Assembly: GCF_002860285.1 (NCBI RefSeq)
Contig: NZ_PGVF01000025.1
Coordinates: 1 to 64,000 of the forward strand
Length of the DNA: 64,000 nucleotides
Reading direction: 5' to 3'
Source: Bacillus sp. M6-12
GTDB lineage: Bacteria > Bacillota > Bacilli > Bacillales > DSM-1321
Shown: in pieces, positions 36,648-45,621 of the stretch
How the letters are laid out: each line of letters begins with the position of its first letter
Position numbering within the stretch: position 1 is the first letter of the stretch
Program-made: the position numbers and the translations under genes
Notes under the pieces: model-generated
The model's input: the letters and a program-made list of their open reading frames with translations, nothing else
Told to the model about the DNA's origin: nothing
The model's database searches: none

Positions 36648-37580
36648 TTATTTACCCCATCTTAGTGCAATTGCACCCCAAGTCAGGCCTGCCCCGAAGC
36701 CGACCATAACGATTAAATCATTATCTTTAATCTTGCCCGCTTCCAATTCCTCTACTAAGGCAATCGGAATAGAGGCTGCAGATGTGTTTCCATATTTGTG
36801 GATAGTCTTTGACATTTTTTCAGCAGGCAGCTCCAGACGTTCCCGAGATGCTTCCATGATCCTAATATTGGCCTGATGGGGAACAAGGAGATCTACGTCT
36901 TCTTTCTTTAAGTCTGCCTTTTTCAGGACATTTATGCAGGATTCACCCATTTGACGGACAGCAAATTTATAAACTTCTCTGCCATTCATCTTCAAGTGAT
37001 CCTTGTGGTATAAATGGTTTCCGCCTGAACCATCTGAACCCAGCTCAAAAGACAGGATTCCTTTTCCATCCGAAACTGGCCCCATTATGGCTGCACCGGC
37101 ACCGTCACCAAACAGAACGGCTGTGTTGCGGTCATTCCAATCAGTGATTTTAGATAGCTTTTCTACACCAATAACCAGGACGGTTTTATACGCACCAGAC
37201 TGGATAAATTGTCCTCCGGTTACCATACCATACATAAAACCGGCGCATGCGGCGCTGATGTCCATGGCGGCTGCTTTTTTCGCACCCAGTTTTTCCTGGA
37301 GAACGCAGGCCATTGATGGAAATGGCTGATCTGGTGTTACAGTAGCGACGAGAATCATATCGATATCTTCCGCGTCTATTTTTGCATTCTCAATCGCCTT
37401 TAACGCAGCTTGGTATGCCAAATCAGAAGTATCCATTTCGTCGCCGGCAATTCGGCGTTCTTCAATTCCAGTCCTTGTTCTTATCCATTCGTCGGAAGTA
37501 TCCATTACTTTTTCAAGATCTGCGTTGGTTACAACTTTCTCAGGCAAATACCGGCCCATGCCCCAAACTCCAGCATTCAT
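36648..37580 (-). CDS. fabH: 3-oxoacyl-[acyl-carrier-protein] synthase III, FabH
   Basis: 310 residues from ATG 37580, behind AAAGGGGTTGCCTAAA; an ATG 33 bases earlier overlaps that site. KAS III starts fatty-acid synthesis by joining an acyl-CoA (branched in Bacillus) to malonyl-ACP. Cys in [11 protein letters not shown] near 112, His in [12 protein letters not shown] near 238 and Asn in [13 protein letters not shown] near 268 form the triad. Controlled by the FapR site at 37632-37650. Confidence 0.97.
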   Translation of the reverse strand: MNAGVWGMGRYLPEKVVTNADLEKVMDTSDEWIRTRTGIEERRIAGDEMDTSDLAYQAALKAIENAKIDAEDIDMILVATVTPDQPFPSMACVLQEKLGAKKAAAMDISAACAGFMYGMVTGGQFIQSGAYKTVLVIGVEKLSKITDWNDRNTAVLFGDGAGAAIMGPVSDGKGILSFELGSDGSGGNHLYHKDHLKMNGREVYKFAVRQMGESCINVLKKADLKKEDVDLLVPHQANIRIMEASRERLELPAEKMSKTIHKYGNTSAASIPIALVEELEAGKIKDNDLIVMVGFGAGLTWGAIALRWGK

Positions 37581-37631
37581 TTTAGGCAACCCCTTTATAA
37601 TTAAAATAAACAAACCGAATTATTATCAATT

Positions 37632-37677
37632 ATTATGACTTGGTACTAATTTTACCTAAATTTACACTTTCATGCAA
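37632..37677 (-). promoter_or_regulatory. fabH-fabF promoter with FapR operator
   Basis: On the minus strand TTGCAT (37672-37677), a 17-bp spacer and TAAAAT (37649-37654) are followed immediately by ATTAGTACCAAGTCATAAT (37632-37650), 17 of 19 positions identical to the FapR consensus. The operator covers the likely transcription start, as at fabI. Confidence 0.85.
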
Positions 37678-37773
37678 TACTTTAATCTCAACTATCGAAG
37701 AAGGACAAGTGCCTGCTCAACTTCATCCATGCTGTCATATTCTAGTAAAAAATAGATTTGGGAGTGTTGCAGA

Positions 37774-38004
37774 GTGGTTTTTTTTAGCGGCAAGAATGAC
37801 AATAGACACCAAGACCGGCTCAGCCAAATGATGTTCGGCAGCAGAAGGGCAGGTAAGAAAGAATCGGATATCCAAAGCTTGATTTCAAATATTAATTATA
37901 TGGAGCTAATGGAGCATGTAGATACAATTATGAATACTTATTCGGAATTTAAACCTGTAATTAAAAAGTTCAACCCGATGATTAACCGTTTTCTAAAAAA
38001 GTAA
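37774..38004 (+). CDS. yjzB: YjzB-like small protein
   Basis: 76 residues from GTG 37774, behind GGGAGTG. Begins VVFFSGKNDNRHQDRLSQMM and has a helical C-terminal half (IQSLISNINYMELMEHVDTI) ending in lysines. Soluble, unknown function. The place between fabH and comZ is that of B. subtilis yjzB, which is the main basis for the name. Confidence 0.65.
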   Translation: MVFFSGKNDNRHQDRLSQMMFGSRRAGKKESDIQSLISNINYMELMEHVDTIMNTYSEFKPVIKKFNPMINRFLKK

Positions 38005-38036
38005 GTAGAACTTCATCCAGGCTTTGTAAATCAATC

Positions 38037-38072
38037 AAAAAACCTTGCCCGTTCCAGCTGGCAAGGTTTTTT
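38037..38072. terminator. Bidirectional terminator between yjzB and comZ
   Basis: AACCTTGCC pairs with GGCAAGGTT around a 10-nt loop; T tracts occur on both sides. Confidence 0.9.
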
Positions 38073-38081
38073 ATAAGATAA

Positions 38082-38270
38082 CTATTCTTCTTTTAATGCA
38101 TCCTGTTTACCAAGCTCATAAGCTTCAGTCATTACCTTTTGGAACAGCTCGAGGAATGGCTGCATCATTTCCATAGAAAATTCAATGCCAGCTTCGTCCA
38201 TTTTTGCTTTTGCCTCAGGAAAGTATTTCATTGCAATCGTCATAAACTCCATCGTTTTATCCTGGTTCAT
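38082..38270 (-). CDS. comZ: ComZ, inhibitor of comG expression
   Basis: 62 residues from ATG 38270, behind GAAGGAGCGATACTA (an ATG seven codons earlier overlaps this site). Begins MNQDKTMEFMTIAMKYFPEA and is helical and acidic, ending DALKEE; length is as in B. subtilis (63). It starts 14 bp after med. In B. subtilis med-comZ is one operon; Med promotes ComK, ComZ reduces comG transcription. Confidence 0.9.
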   Translation of the reverse strand: MNQDKTMEFMTIAMKYFPEAKAKMDEAGIEFSMEMMQPFLELFQKVMTEAYELGKQDALKEE

Positions 38271-38283
38271 TAGTATCGCTCCT

Positions 38284-39237
38284 TCATTCATTTGGCAGTT
38301 TGCCCGTTTTTATATACCTTTTGATATGGTTGTCCATTTGCTTTTGAAAGGCTTTATCTACAACAGGGCTATAATCCCCCATAGATATTACACCATCCTG
38401 AAAATCAAAATACAAATTTCCTGATTTTAATTCTCCGTCATTAAACTTTTGGGCGGCCAATTCGTAAAGAATGTCCACATGCTGCACAGTACTTGTTAAA
38501 ACAGTTGTTTCTCCAAGATCCTTCTGATCTGAAACAAAGCCGATTGCATACAAGCCTTTTTCCTTTATTTTTTCAATGACAGGCACGTTAAAACCATCGC
38601 CGGCCGGATAAACTACATCCGCCCCGTTTTCCAGCATCTTCTCGAGAAGCAGGAGCGCCTTTTCAGAATGGTCCCAGTTGTTCACATATTGGATATCAAC
38701 TTCAACATCATCATCCTGGAACTTTGCCCCTTCGTAAAAGCCTTCAACCTCCGGCTGCCACTCAAATGCTGCAATTACACCGACTTTCTTTGATTTAGAC
38801 ATTTTCGCTGCGACCATTCCGCCGAAAAAGCCCATCGCGTTCGATTCAAAGCTAAGGCTAGTGGTATTCCGTTCCCTTGCATCTCCGTTAAAGGTGACAA
38901 AATGGATATTCTTATATTCACTTGCCAGCTCATTAAAAATTTCTGTATAATCATTCCCATGCCCAATAATCAAGTTGACGCCTTTTTCATCAAAGTCTTT
39001 CACAGCCTGTTCTACGATTATATTAGAAACCATTCCTTCCTTATAAAAAACATCAATTCCAAATTCTTCTTGAATTTTCAGCAAGCCTTTATAGCCTTTT
39101 GTTCCCCATACTTGATCATGGATCGTTTCAGGCACTAGAAGTCCCACTTTTTCAAGTTTCCCGCTGTTTAGCGGTTTTGCACAGCCGGTAAGCATCATAA
39201 TAAACACAATGAGAACCGAGACCGTATTCTTAAACAT
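38284..39237 (-). CDS. med: Med, BMP-family lipoprotein, positive regulator of comK
   Basis: 317 residues from ATG 39237, with GAAGGAGTTGCG in front; exactly the length of B. subtilis Med. A lipoprotein signal (VLIVFIMMLTGC) with Cys at residue 19 precedes a BMP/PnrA-type periplasmic-binding fold: KVGLLVPETIHDQVWGTKGY near 32, GVNLIIGHGNDYTEIFNEL near 90 and ADVVYPAGDGFNVPVIEKI near 210. Relatives bind nucleosides. Its known effect in B. subtilis is to raise ComK. Confidence 0.92.
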   Translation of the reverse strand: MFKNTVSVLIVFIMMLTGCAKPLNSGKLEKVGLLVPETIHDQVWGTKGYKGLLKIQEEFGIDVFYKEGMVSNIIVEQAVKDFDEKGVNLIIGHGNDYTEIFNELASEYKNIHFVTFNGDARERNTTSLSFESNAMGFFGGMVAAKMSKSKKVGVIAAFEWQPEVEGFYEGAKFQDDDVEVDIQYVNNWDHSEKALLLLEKMLENGADVVYPAGDGFNVPVIEKIKEKGLYAIGFVSDQKDLGETTVLTSTVQHVDILYELAAQKFNDGELKSGNLYFDFQDGVISMGDYSPVVDKAFQKQMDNHIKRYIKTGKLPNE

Positions 39238-39380
39238 TTTTCGCAACTCCTTCAATAAATGAACCCGTCCTTGAAATAGGATAACAGGAAATCGTTTACC
39301 TTTCAAAAAATAGGCAAAAAGACCCCCCCTAAACTCCTTCGCAGATTAAAAAGGTATTTTATTGAAACTTGCTTTCTGCG

Positions 39381-40190
39381 TTAGGTATCCTGAAGCCTAC
39401 GGTGTTCCCTCTGGATCCATATTCCTTCTTTTGGCGAGGTTTTATTTCTAAGTATATAGCTTATATCCTCCCTTTTTATCTGATTCTTACAGGTTGTGCT
39501 TACACTGGAAAGCTGCTTTTCATTGAACAGCTGTTTGGCGCAGTTAATCCATTGGTCCTTTTTAAGACTTTTCACTATTATTCTCTTTTCCGGGGAATCT
39601 AAGATTTCCTTTAATTCGTTAAGGAAATCAGTTATATAGACGGCATCCTCAGTATATTCTTTATTTAATGCTTGAGCCACTTCATGTTCAGACTTCCCTC
39701 TTATTCCTGCTTCAAATGACATACTCTCAGGCTGCCAAGGTCCATATATAGTTGGCAAAAATATCCATTTATCCAGCATTATCTCAAAGTTACTGTATAT
39801 CTCCAGCATGGAGGAACCCTGTTCTCCTGATTCATCCTTATTTAGAGGCCAGAAAAATAGAATCCGAGGCTGCTTTACCTGTAAAGCCTTCCATTTCTGT
39901 GCAAGTTTTTGTATTTCCGCATAAACATCAGTTGGATTATTGCCTTTCTTTAGATAATCATACACAAAAAAGTAAATGACAGTATTCTCAGATATTGAAT
40001 CAAGCATCTCCGCTTGCTTCTGATAACAAAAATTTGCATTGCGGCCTATTTCCAGCATTTTTCCTTCATACTCTTCTCCCATGCTTCCATCCAGGGTTGT
40101 ACCGATTACTTCCAGTCCATCCTCCAGCAGATGTTTACTGACATGAAAGCCGAGAAACTCATAAGCACCAATTACAATCGCATCGGCCAT
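39381..40190 (-). CDS. yjaV: YjaV-like NAD(P)-dependent epimerase-type protein
   Basis: 269 residues. The N-terminus MADAIVIGAYEFLGFHVSKHL is a Rossmann opening that is a weakened GxxGxxG (GAYEFLG), and the rest resembles a shortened epimerase/dehydratase with IYGPWQPESMSFEAGIRG near 160. The conserved Tyr-x3-Lys is not obvious, so it may be non-catalytic. The start ATG 40190 lies behind GGAGG. Position matches B. subtilis yjaV upstream of med. Confidence 0.75.
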   Translation of the reverse strand: MADAIVIGAYEFLGFHVSKHLLEDGLEVIGTTLDGSMGEEYEGKMLEIGRNANFCYQKQAEMLDSISENTVIYFFVYDYLKKGNNPTDVYAEIQKLAQKWKALQVKQPRILFFWPLNKDESGEQGSSMLEIYSNFEIMLDKWIFLPTIYGPWQPESMSFEAGIRGKSEHEVAQALNKEYTEDAVYITDFLNELKEILDSPEKRIIVKSLKKDQWINCAKQLFNEKQLSSVSTTCKNQIKREDISYILRNKTSPKEGIWIQREHRRLQDT

Positions 40191-40296
40191 TGTAAAAACC
40201 TCCTCGCCGTTCCCCCTGTATATTTTTAATGAATCTTACCTTCCTGTCTTATGCTTTGCAGTATGGTATGCGTCAAGTAATGCTTTTATCCGTAAT

Positions 40297-41025
40297 TTAT
40301 AGAGTGTTTTCGTATTTTCTGAAAAACCCGCATGCTTCCGAAGCTATCTTATACCGTTTTTCAGGCATTAAATATTGGATTTCAAAATTCACGCCATTTT
40401 TTAAAGAAGTCTGTTCCATCATTTTATAGATCAGGGAGGATGCAGTTTCCCCTCCTCCTATAATATGAATAATTCTTAATGGGACGGTTCCCCGCCATTC
40501 GATACTATTCGTATCAAGTATCATCTCTTCCATTTCCTTGGCTTTCATCCCGTATGCAAAAGCCGCTTCTTGTATCCATTTTTTATAAAAAACCTTGTTT
40601 TGCTGTTCTTTCCTCAGGCAATCTCTTAAGGAAAGAAGAGGATTTAAAAAAACGGCTGATCGTACGCGCTCCTCCAAAAGTTCAATTAGTTTTAAAGCTG
40701 TTAATGCTCCCATCCCCTCTGCCAGGATATGAATCTTTTCGTTTAAAATTTCGTTTTTCATTATTATGTGATATAAGCGCAGAGCCAAATAGGAAGCCTT
40801 GGGACTTCCCCAATTAGCTCCATACAGGTTGGACGAATACAGTGTATATCCTTGCGTCTTTAAATGGTGAACAATTTGCAGCCTTCCAGGATGTGTGGAC
40901 CAAAACGCTCCGCTGCTGTTGACATAATGGGTTCGATCGCCAATAACAAGCACAGAAAATCCGCTTGGCTTGCTTGGGTAATAGATGATATTCCATTGTC
41001 CATCCATTTCAAATATGCGTTCCAT
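40297..41025 (-). CDS. yjaU: YjaU-like alpha/beta-hydrolase-fold protein
   Basis: 242 residues from ATG 41025, with AAGGAG 11 bases upstream (a CTG one codon earlier is also possible). VLVIGDRTHYVNSSGAFWST near 20-40 and HILAEGMGALTALKLIELL near 105-120 suggest an alpha/beta-hydrolase; the nucleophile elbow GxSxG is GEGMGA (AEGMG) with Gly/Met in place of Ser, so catalysis is doubtful. Located as B. subtilis yjaU. Function unknown. Confidence 0.72.
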   Translation of the reverse strand: MERIFEMDGQWNIIYYPSKPSGFSVLVIGDRTHYVNSSGAFWSTHPGRLQIVHHLKTQGYTLYSSNLYGANWGSPKASYLALRLYHIIMKNEILNEKIHILAEGMGALTALKLIELLEERVRSAVFLNPLLSLRDCLRKEQQNKVFYKKWIQEAAFAYGMKAKEMEEMILDTNSIEWRGTVPLRIIHIIGGGETASSLIYKMMEQTSLKNGVNFEIQYLMPEKRYKIASEACGFFRKYENTL

Positions 41026-41255
41026 CAGTAGTTGAACTCCTTTTTGGGAAATACTCATATTAATGTATGTATGTTCTTTATATGAGAGAGGGATATTGCC
41101 CATTTTCTATTATTTTCGTACCTGAGAAGGACTTTTGAAAATTACATTGAAGGGAAGAATTATCTGATCTGCAAAAAATACATGGAAATATTATTTTCTA
41201 CTATTTTTATATGTGGTAATATAATATTGATTGTAAGGGAACGAGGTGATTATCG

Positions 41256-41444
41256 GTGAAGTATTTTTGGACCGCTTTCTGGACCTTTTTATTAGTGCAA
41301 ATGCTTACATATGTTGTAGGCTCGATGATTGGAGTAGACTTCAATTTTAAAACCGGCACAATTTTATCTGTTGTTACAACTATTTTAATTTTCATCATTC
41401 CTGCTATTATTCCAAATGACCCTGTTCATAAAGGAAGCCATTAA
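41256..41444 (+). CDS. yjzD: YjzD-like small membrane protein (DUF2929)
   Basis: 62 residues from GTG 41256, behind CGAGGTGATTATCG. Two membrane helices (about 3-22 and 33-52) joined by IGVDFNFKTG, tail NDPVHKGSH. Length and features fit DUF2929/YjzD. Function unknown. Followed by a bidirectional terminator shared with clpB. Confidence 0.8.
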   Translation: MKYFWTAFWTFLLVQMLTYVVGSMIGVDFNFKTGTILSVVTTILIFIIPAIIPNDPVHKGSH

Positions 41445-41456
41445 TTAATGGTAAGT

Positions 41457-41487
41457 AAAAACCTTGTCCAAAAAGACAAGGTTTTTT
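41457..41487. terminator. Bidirectional terminator between yjzD and clpB
   Basis: AAAACCTTGTC pairs with GACAAGGTTTT around a short A-rich loop. Confidence 0.9.
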
Positions 41488-41503
41488 GCTGTTTTTTTAG
41501 GCA

Positions 41504-44110
41504 TTATTCAGGATTCTGGCTAATCATTATTTCTCCATTTTTCAACCCGATTTCTACTGTTCCGTTATCCTTGATGTTCCCAGAAATAAGCTCCCTGGCC
41601 AACTTAGTCTCGACATGCTTTTGGAGGAATCGTTTTAGCGGCCGGGCTCCATACACAGGATCATACCCTTCCCTTACAATAAAATCACGGGCATTTTCAT
41701 TCATAACAAGCGTTATACTTTTTTCTTCTAGCCTTTTTTGCAATTCAAGGACCATTTTATCGACAATACGGCTAATTTCCGTTTGTGATAAAGGCTTAAA
41801 AAGCACAATATCATCAATCCGGTTTAAAAATTCAGGACGGAAATGATGCCTTAGCTCAGAAAACACCCGATCCGCAGCTTCCTCACTGATTTCCCCTTCG
41901 GAATTCCTTCCCTCAAGCAGGTGCTGGGAACCGATATTGGAAGTCATGATAATGACAGTGTTTTTACAATTCACAGTCCTCCCATGAGAGTCGGTAATCC
42001 TTCCCTCGTCCAGCATTTGCAGCAGTAGGTTGAACACCTCGGGATGTGCCTTTTCAATCTCATCCAATAAAATGACTGAGTACGGCTGTCTTCTGACTGC
42101 TTCCGTAAGCTGGCCTCCCTCTTCGTATCCAACATATCCAGGAGGAGCTCCAATCAGGCGGGAAACCGAATGCTTCTCCATATATTCCGACATATCAATC
42201 CGAATAATATGTTCTTCACTGTCAAAAAGGGACTCGGCCAGCGCCTTAACTAATTCTGTCTTACCGACTCCGGTCGGGCCTAGAAAGATGAACGAGCCAA
42301 TCGGCTTATTGGGATCTTTAATTCCAGCACGGGCCCGCAAAACGGCATCAGCTACAAGCTCCACAGCTTCATCCTGTCCGACGACTCGCTTTCGGAGCGT
42401 ACCTGCCAGCCGAAGAAGCTTTTCCCGCTCGCCTTCCACAAGCTTTACTACGGGGATCCCCGTCCATCTTGCAACAATGGAAGCGATCTCGTCCTCTGTT
42501 ACTTCCTCCCGGAGCAGAACAGATTCTGATCTCGTTTTTTCTATCTCTTCTTCCATTTCCTGGAGTTCCCGTTCCAACGATGGTATTTTACCATGGCGAA
42601 GCTCGGCGGCACGGTTCAAATCGTATTCATTCTCCGCCTTCTCCAGTTCCCGGCGCAGACGTTCCAGATTTTCACGTTTATCCTGGACAGTTTGAAGCGC
42701 AGCTTTTTCCATTTGCCATTGCGCCTTCATACTGTTTGCGCTATCACGCATTTCTGCAAGCTCCTTCTGTAATGTGTCCAGCCGTTCCATGCTTCGTTCA
42801 TCAGATTCTTTCTTCAGTGCTGCTTCCTCTATCTCAAGCTGCATGACCTTCCTAGTGATTTCATCCAGTTCTGTTGGCATCGAATCTATTTCGGTCCGAA
42901 TCATCGCGCAGGCTTCGTCGACAAGATCAATTGCTTTATCCGGCAGAAACCGTTCTGTAATATAACGGTTTGATAAAACAGATGCGGCTACAAGCGCCCG
43001 GTCATGGATACGTACTCCATGGTGGATCTCAAACCGCTCCTTTAACCCTCTGAGAATTGACACTGTATCCTCAATATCCGGTTCCTGCACAAGCACCTGC
43101 TGAAAACGCCGTTCAAGAGCAGCGTCTTTTTCAATATACTGGCGGAATTCATCAAGGGTAGTAGCTCCGATGCAATGAAGCTCTCCCCTGGCGAGCATTG
43201 GCTTCAGCATATTGCCGGCATCCAGCGCGCCATCCGTCCTGCCGGCTCCTACTATCGTATGAAGCTCGTCAATAAAAAGAATTATTTTTCCTTCACTTTT
43301 TCGGACTTCAGTTAAAACTGCCTTAAGGCGCTCTTCAAATTCTCCTCGAAATTTCGCACCAGCCACCAGGGCACTCATATCGAGTGAAAAAATAGTTTTA
43401 TCCTTTAGCCCTTCTGGTACATCCCTTCTCACTATCCGGATTGCCAAGCCTTCGACAATTGCCGTTTTCCCAACTCCTGGCTCCCCTATCAGAACTGGAT
43501 TGTTTTTAGTTTTTCTGGATAATATCCTGATAACATTTCTTATTTCGGCATCGCGGCCAATAACGGGATCCAGCTTCCCTGCTTTTACTTCCTCAACCAG
43601 GTCTCTCCCATACTTCTTTAATGCTTCATAGGTACCTTCAGGATTTTGGCTAGTCACTCTTTGATTCCCCCTTATTTCTTTAAGAATATTGATGGCAGCC
43701 TGGTACGTCAGCTTTCTTTCCGTAAGTTTTGCGGATATAGGATGTGCTTCCTTTAATACTGCAAGTAAAATATGCTCTACCGATAAGTATTCATCATCCA
43801 AACCGCTCTTTTCTTCCTCTGCTACTTCGAGCAGCCTCTGCAAAGATTGTGATATATATAGATTTGGCTCGCTTTCATTAGAGATAGTTACTTGAGGCAG
43901 CTTGTTTAATTCTTTCTTTAAGAAATTCTGAAGCTCTTCTGCGGGCATATTAACTTCTGACAGCAGCCTTTTTAATAATCCTTCATTTTGCGAAGCGAGC
44001 GCCAGTATCAAATGTGCTTCTGTTAACAGTTGATGTCGACGATCAAGAGCATTCTTCTGAGCCAGGATAAATGCTTCCTGTACTCTCTCCGTCATGTTTT
44101 CCATATTCAT
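41504..44110 (-). CDS. clpB: ATP-dependent chaperone ClpB (disaggregase)
   Basis: 868 residues from ATG 44110, behind GGAGGCTATGAAA. Clp_N domain at 1-145 (two 40-residue repeats), first AAA+ with [15 protein letters not shown] near 205 and [13 protein letters not shown] near 275, a long M-domain coiled coil of about 120 residues at 400-525 that distinguishes ClpB from ClpC and ClpA, second AAA+ with [16 protein letters not shown] near 600 and the D2-small C-terminal domain. It rescues aggregated proteins with DnaK. A perfect CtsR operator lies upstream. Confidence 0.97.
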   Translation of the reverse strand: MNMENMTERVQEAFILAQKNALDRRHQLLTEAHLILALASQNEGLLKRLLSEVNMPAEELQNFLKKELNKLPQVTISNESEPNLYISQSLQRLLEVAEEEKSGLDDEYLSVEHILLAVLKEAHPISAKLTERKLTYQAAINILKEIRGNQRVTSQNPEGTYEALKKYGRDLVEEVKAGKLDPVIGRDAEIRNVIRILSRKTKNNPVLIGEPGVGKTAIVEGLAIRIVRRDVPEGLKDKTIFSLDMSALVAGAKFRGEFEERLKAVLTEVRKSEGKIILFIDELHTIVGAGRTDGALDAGNMLKPMLARGELHCIGATTLDEFRQYIEKDAALERRFQQVLVQEPDIEDTVSILRGLKERFEIHHGVRIHDRALVAASVLSNRYITERFLPDKAIDLVDEACAMIRTEIDSMPTELDEITRKVMQLEIEEAALKKESDERSMERLDTLQKELAEMRDSANSMKAQWQMEKAALQTVQDKRENLERLRRELEKAENEYDLNRAAELRHGKIPSLERELQEMEEEIEKTRSESVLLREEVTEDEIASIVARWTGIPVVKLVEGEREKLLRLAGTLRKRVVGQDEAVELVADAVLRARAGIKDPNKPIGSFIFLGPTGVGKTELVKALAESLFDSEEHIIRIDMSEYMEKHSVSRLIGAPPGYVGYEEGGQLTEAVRRQPYSVILLDEIEKAHPEVFNLLLQMLDEGRITDSHGRTVNCKNTVIIMTSNIGSQHLLEGRNSEGEISEEAADRVFSELRHHFRPEFLNRIDDIVLFKPLSQTEISRIVDKMVLELQKRLEEKSITLVMNENARDFIVREGYDPVYGARPLKRFLQKHVETKLARELISGNIKDNGTVEIGLKNGEIMISQNPE

Positions 44111-44155
44111 TTTCATAGCCTCCATTAAATTGAGAGTTATGAATTTATATATTAA

Positions 44156-44186
44156 TTTGACCTTTTTTGACTTTAGCTTTATTATA
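44156..44186 (-). promoter_or_regulatory. clpB promoter with CtsR operator
   Basis: On the minus strand AGTCAAAAAAGGTCAAA (44156-44172) is a perfect match to the CtsR tandem heptad RGTCAAANANRGTCAAA. A perfect TATAAT (complement 44181-44186) lies immediately upstream of it, so CtsR covers the start region. Confidence 0.9.
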
Positions 44187-44248
44187 CAAATTTTAATTAG
44201 CAAATAAAATAATAAAGTCTCCTTGCTCTTAAAATTTTACCCAAATAC

Positions 44249-44304
44249 AAAAAAACCTGGCTGTACATTCTGATTTTTTATCAGAACATAACAGAAGGTT
44301 TTTT
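44249..44304 (-). terminator. Terminator of yjzC
   Basis: AAAACCT and ATGTTCTGAT arms pair with ATCAGAA-GTACA and AGGTTTT around an A-rich loop; T tracts on both strands. Confidence 0.75.
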
Positions 44305-44338
44305 AAAAGAATTTTGAAAAAAGTGAACTACTTTTGTT

Positions 44339-44530
44339 TTAATCTAAATTTCGCTGCTGATGATGATAAGTCCAGATCCGATTGTGATTCGTATTCTCCG
44401 GAAATCTGTCACCGGCGCTTAATTTCACCATTTTCGGGCTTGATACACTGCTCCCCGTTTCGCCAATTTCAATATATACACCATTATTCGGAGCCTTCTG
44501 GCCGGCTTTAAATTGATGATTTTGTCCCAT
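44339..44530 (-). CDS. yjzC: YjzC family small protein
   Basis: 63 residues from ATG 44530, behind AAGGGGGTGTTGAC. Begins MGQNHQFKAGQKAPNNGVYI and has GETGSSVSSPKMVKLSAGDRF, the features of the Bacillus YjzC family (Gly/Asn-rich, soluble, unknown function). Sits between argF and clpB, as yjzC follows argF in B. subtilis. Confidence 0.88.
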   Translation of the reverse strand: MGQNHQFKAGQKAPNNGVYIEIGETGSSVSSPKMVKLSAGDRFPENTNHNRIWTYHHQQRNLD

Positions 44531-44617
44531 GTCAACACCCCCTTGGTTTGCTGCACAATTATTTTTTCCTGAAGAATGAATGTTCATGTAAGAAAAGCAA
44601 AATGGAGCCGAATAATA

Positions 44618-44648
44618 CAAAATCCGTATGGCATGGAGCCATACGGAT
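44618..44648 (-). terminator. Terminator of the arginine operon
   Basis: Perfect 11-bp stem ATCCGTATGGC with its complement and a 5-nt loop, followed by TTTTGTATTATT on the minus strand. Confidence 0.85.
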
Positions 44649-44664
44649 CGGTTTCTCTATAATA

Positions 44665-45621
44665 TTATCCGAGCAAATCAGCTAAGATTGCTTTTTGGGC
44701 ATGAAGCCTGTTGCCTGCCTGGTGGAATACAGCTGAATTTGGTCCATCAATAATATCTCCAGTTACCTCTTCCTCCCTGTGGGCAGGAAGGCAGTGAAGG
44801 AAAATATAATCTTCCTTTGCGTGTTTTACAAGTTCACTGTTAATTTGGTACTCCTTAAATGCCTTAAGGCGAATTTCATTTTCATCCTCCTGGCCCATTG
44901 AGGTCCAGACATCGGAATAGATGATATCAGCATCCTTTACGGCATCCTTAGGGTCACGGCATATTTCAGATTTACAGCCTGATTTTGCCGCCGCCTCCTT
45001 TGCAAGTTCAACAATTTGGCTATTTGGTTCATAACCTTCTGGACAGCCAATTGCAAAATCTATACCTGTTTTCCCACAGGCCATCATTAATGAATGGGCC
45101 ATATTATTCCCATCCCCAACATAGGCCATCTTCAATCCTTTAAGTGTTCCCTTAATTTCCTGGATAGTCAGTAAATCTGCCATCGCCTGACATGGATGAG
45201 AAAGATCTGTTAATCCGTTAATGACTGGGATGCTCGCTTCCGCTGCCAGCTCTGTTACCTTTTCATGCTCAAATGTACGGATCATAATCCCATCCACATA
45301 TTGGGAAAGGACTTTAGCCGTATCAGAAACTGTTTCCCCCCTGCCAAGCTGGATATCATTGCTGCTCAAGAAAAGTGCATGGCCTCCGAGCTGCAACATT
45401 CCAACTTCAAAGGATACTCTTGTACGGGTAGACGACTTTTCAAAGATCATGCCGAGTGTTTTGCCTTGAAGCGGCAAATATTTCTCACCTAGTGTATGTT
45501 TAGCTTTAATTAGTTTTGCCAGCTTTAACAGCTGGGTTATTTTTTCACCTGAGATATCGGCTATAGAAAGAAAATCTTTCTGCTGAAGTATTTTGGCTGC
45601 TGGAATTGATGCAATTGTCAT
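44665..45621 (-). CDS. argF: Ornithine carbamoyltransferase
   Basis: 318 residues from ATG 45621, which overlaps the carB stop (ATGA) and follows AAGGGAGTGATG. Carbamoyl phosphate + ornithine gives citrulline. [13 protein letters not shown] near 62 binds carbamoyl phosphate, [11 protein letters not shown] near 138 and [10 protein letters not shown] near 275 bind carbamoyl phosphate and ornithine. Last gene of argCJBD-carAB-argF, with the terminator at 44618. Confidence 0.97.
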   Translation of the reverse strand: MTIASIPAAKILQQKDFLSIADISGEKITQLLKLAKLIKAKHTLGEKYLPLQGKTLGMIFEKSSTRTRVSFEVGMLQLGGHALFLSSNDIQLGRGETVSDTAKVLSQYVDGIMIRTFEHEKVTELAAEASIPVINGLTDLSHPCQAMADLLTIQEIKGTLKGLKMAYVGDGNNMAHSLMMACGKTGIDFAIGCPEGYEPNSQIVELAKEAAAKSGCKSEICRDPKDAVKDADIIYSDVWTSMGQEDENEIRLKAFKEYQINSELVKHAKEDYIFLHCLPAHREEEVTGDIIDGPNSAVFHQAGNRLHAQKAILADLLG

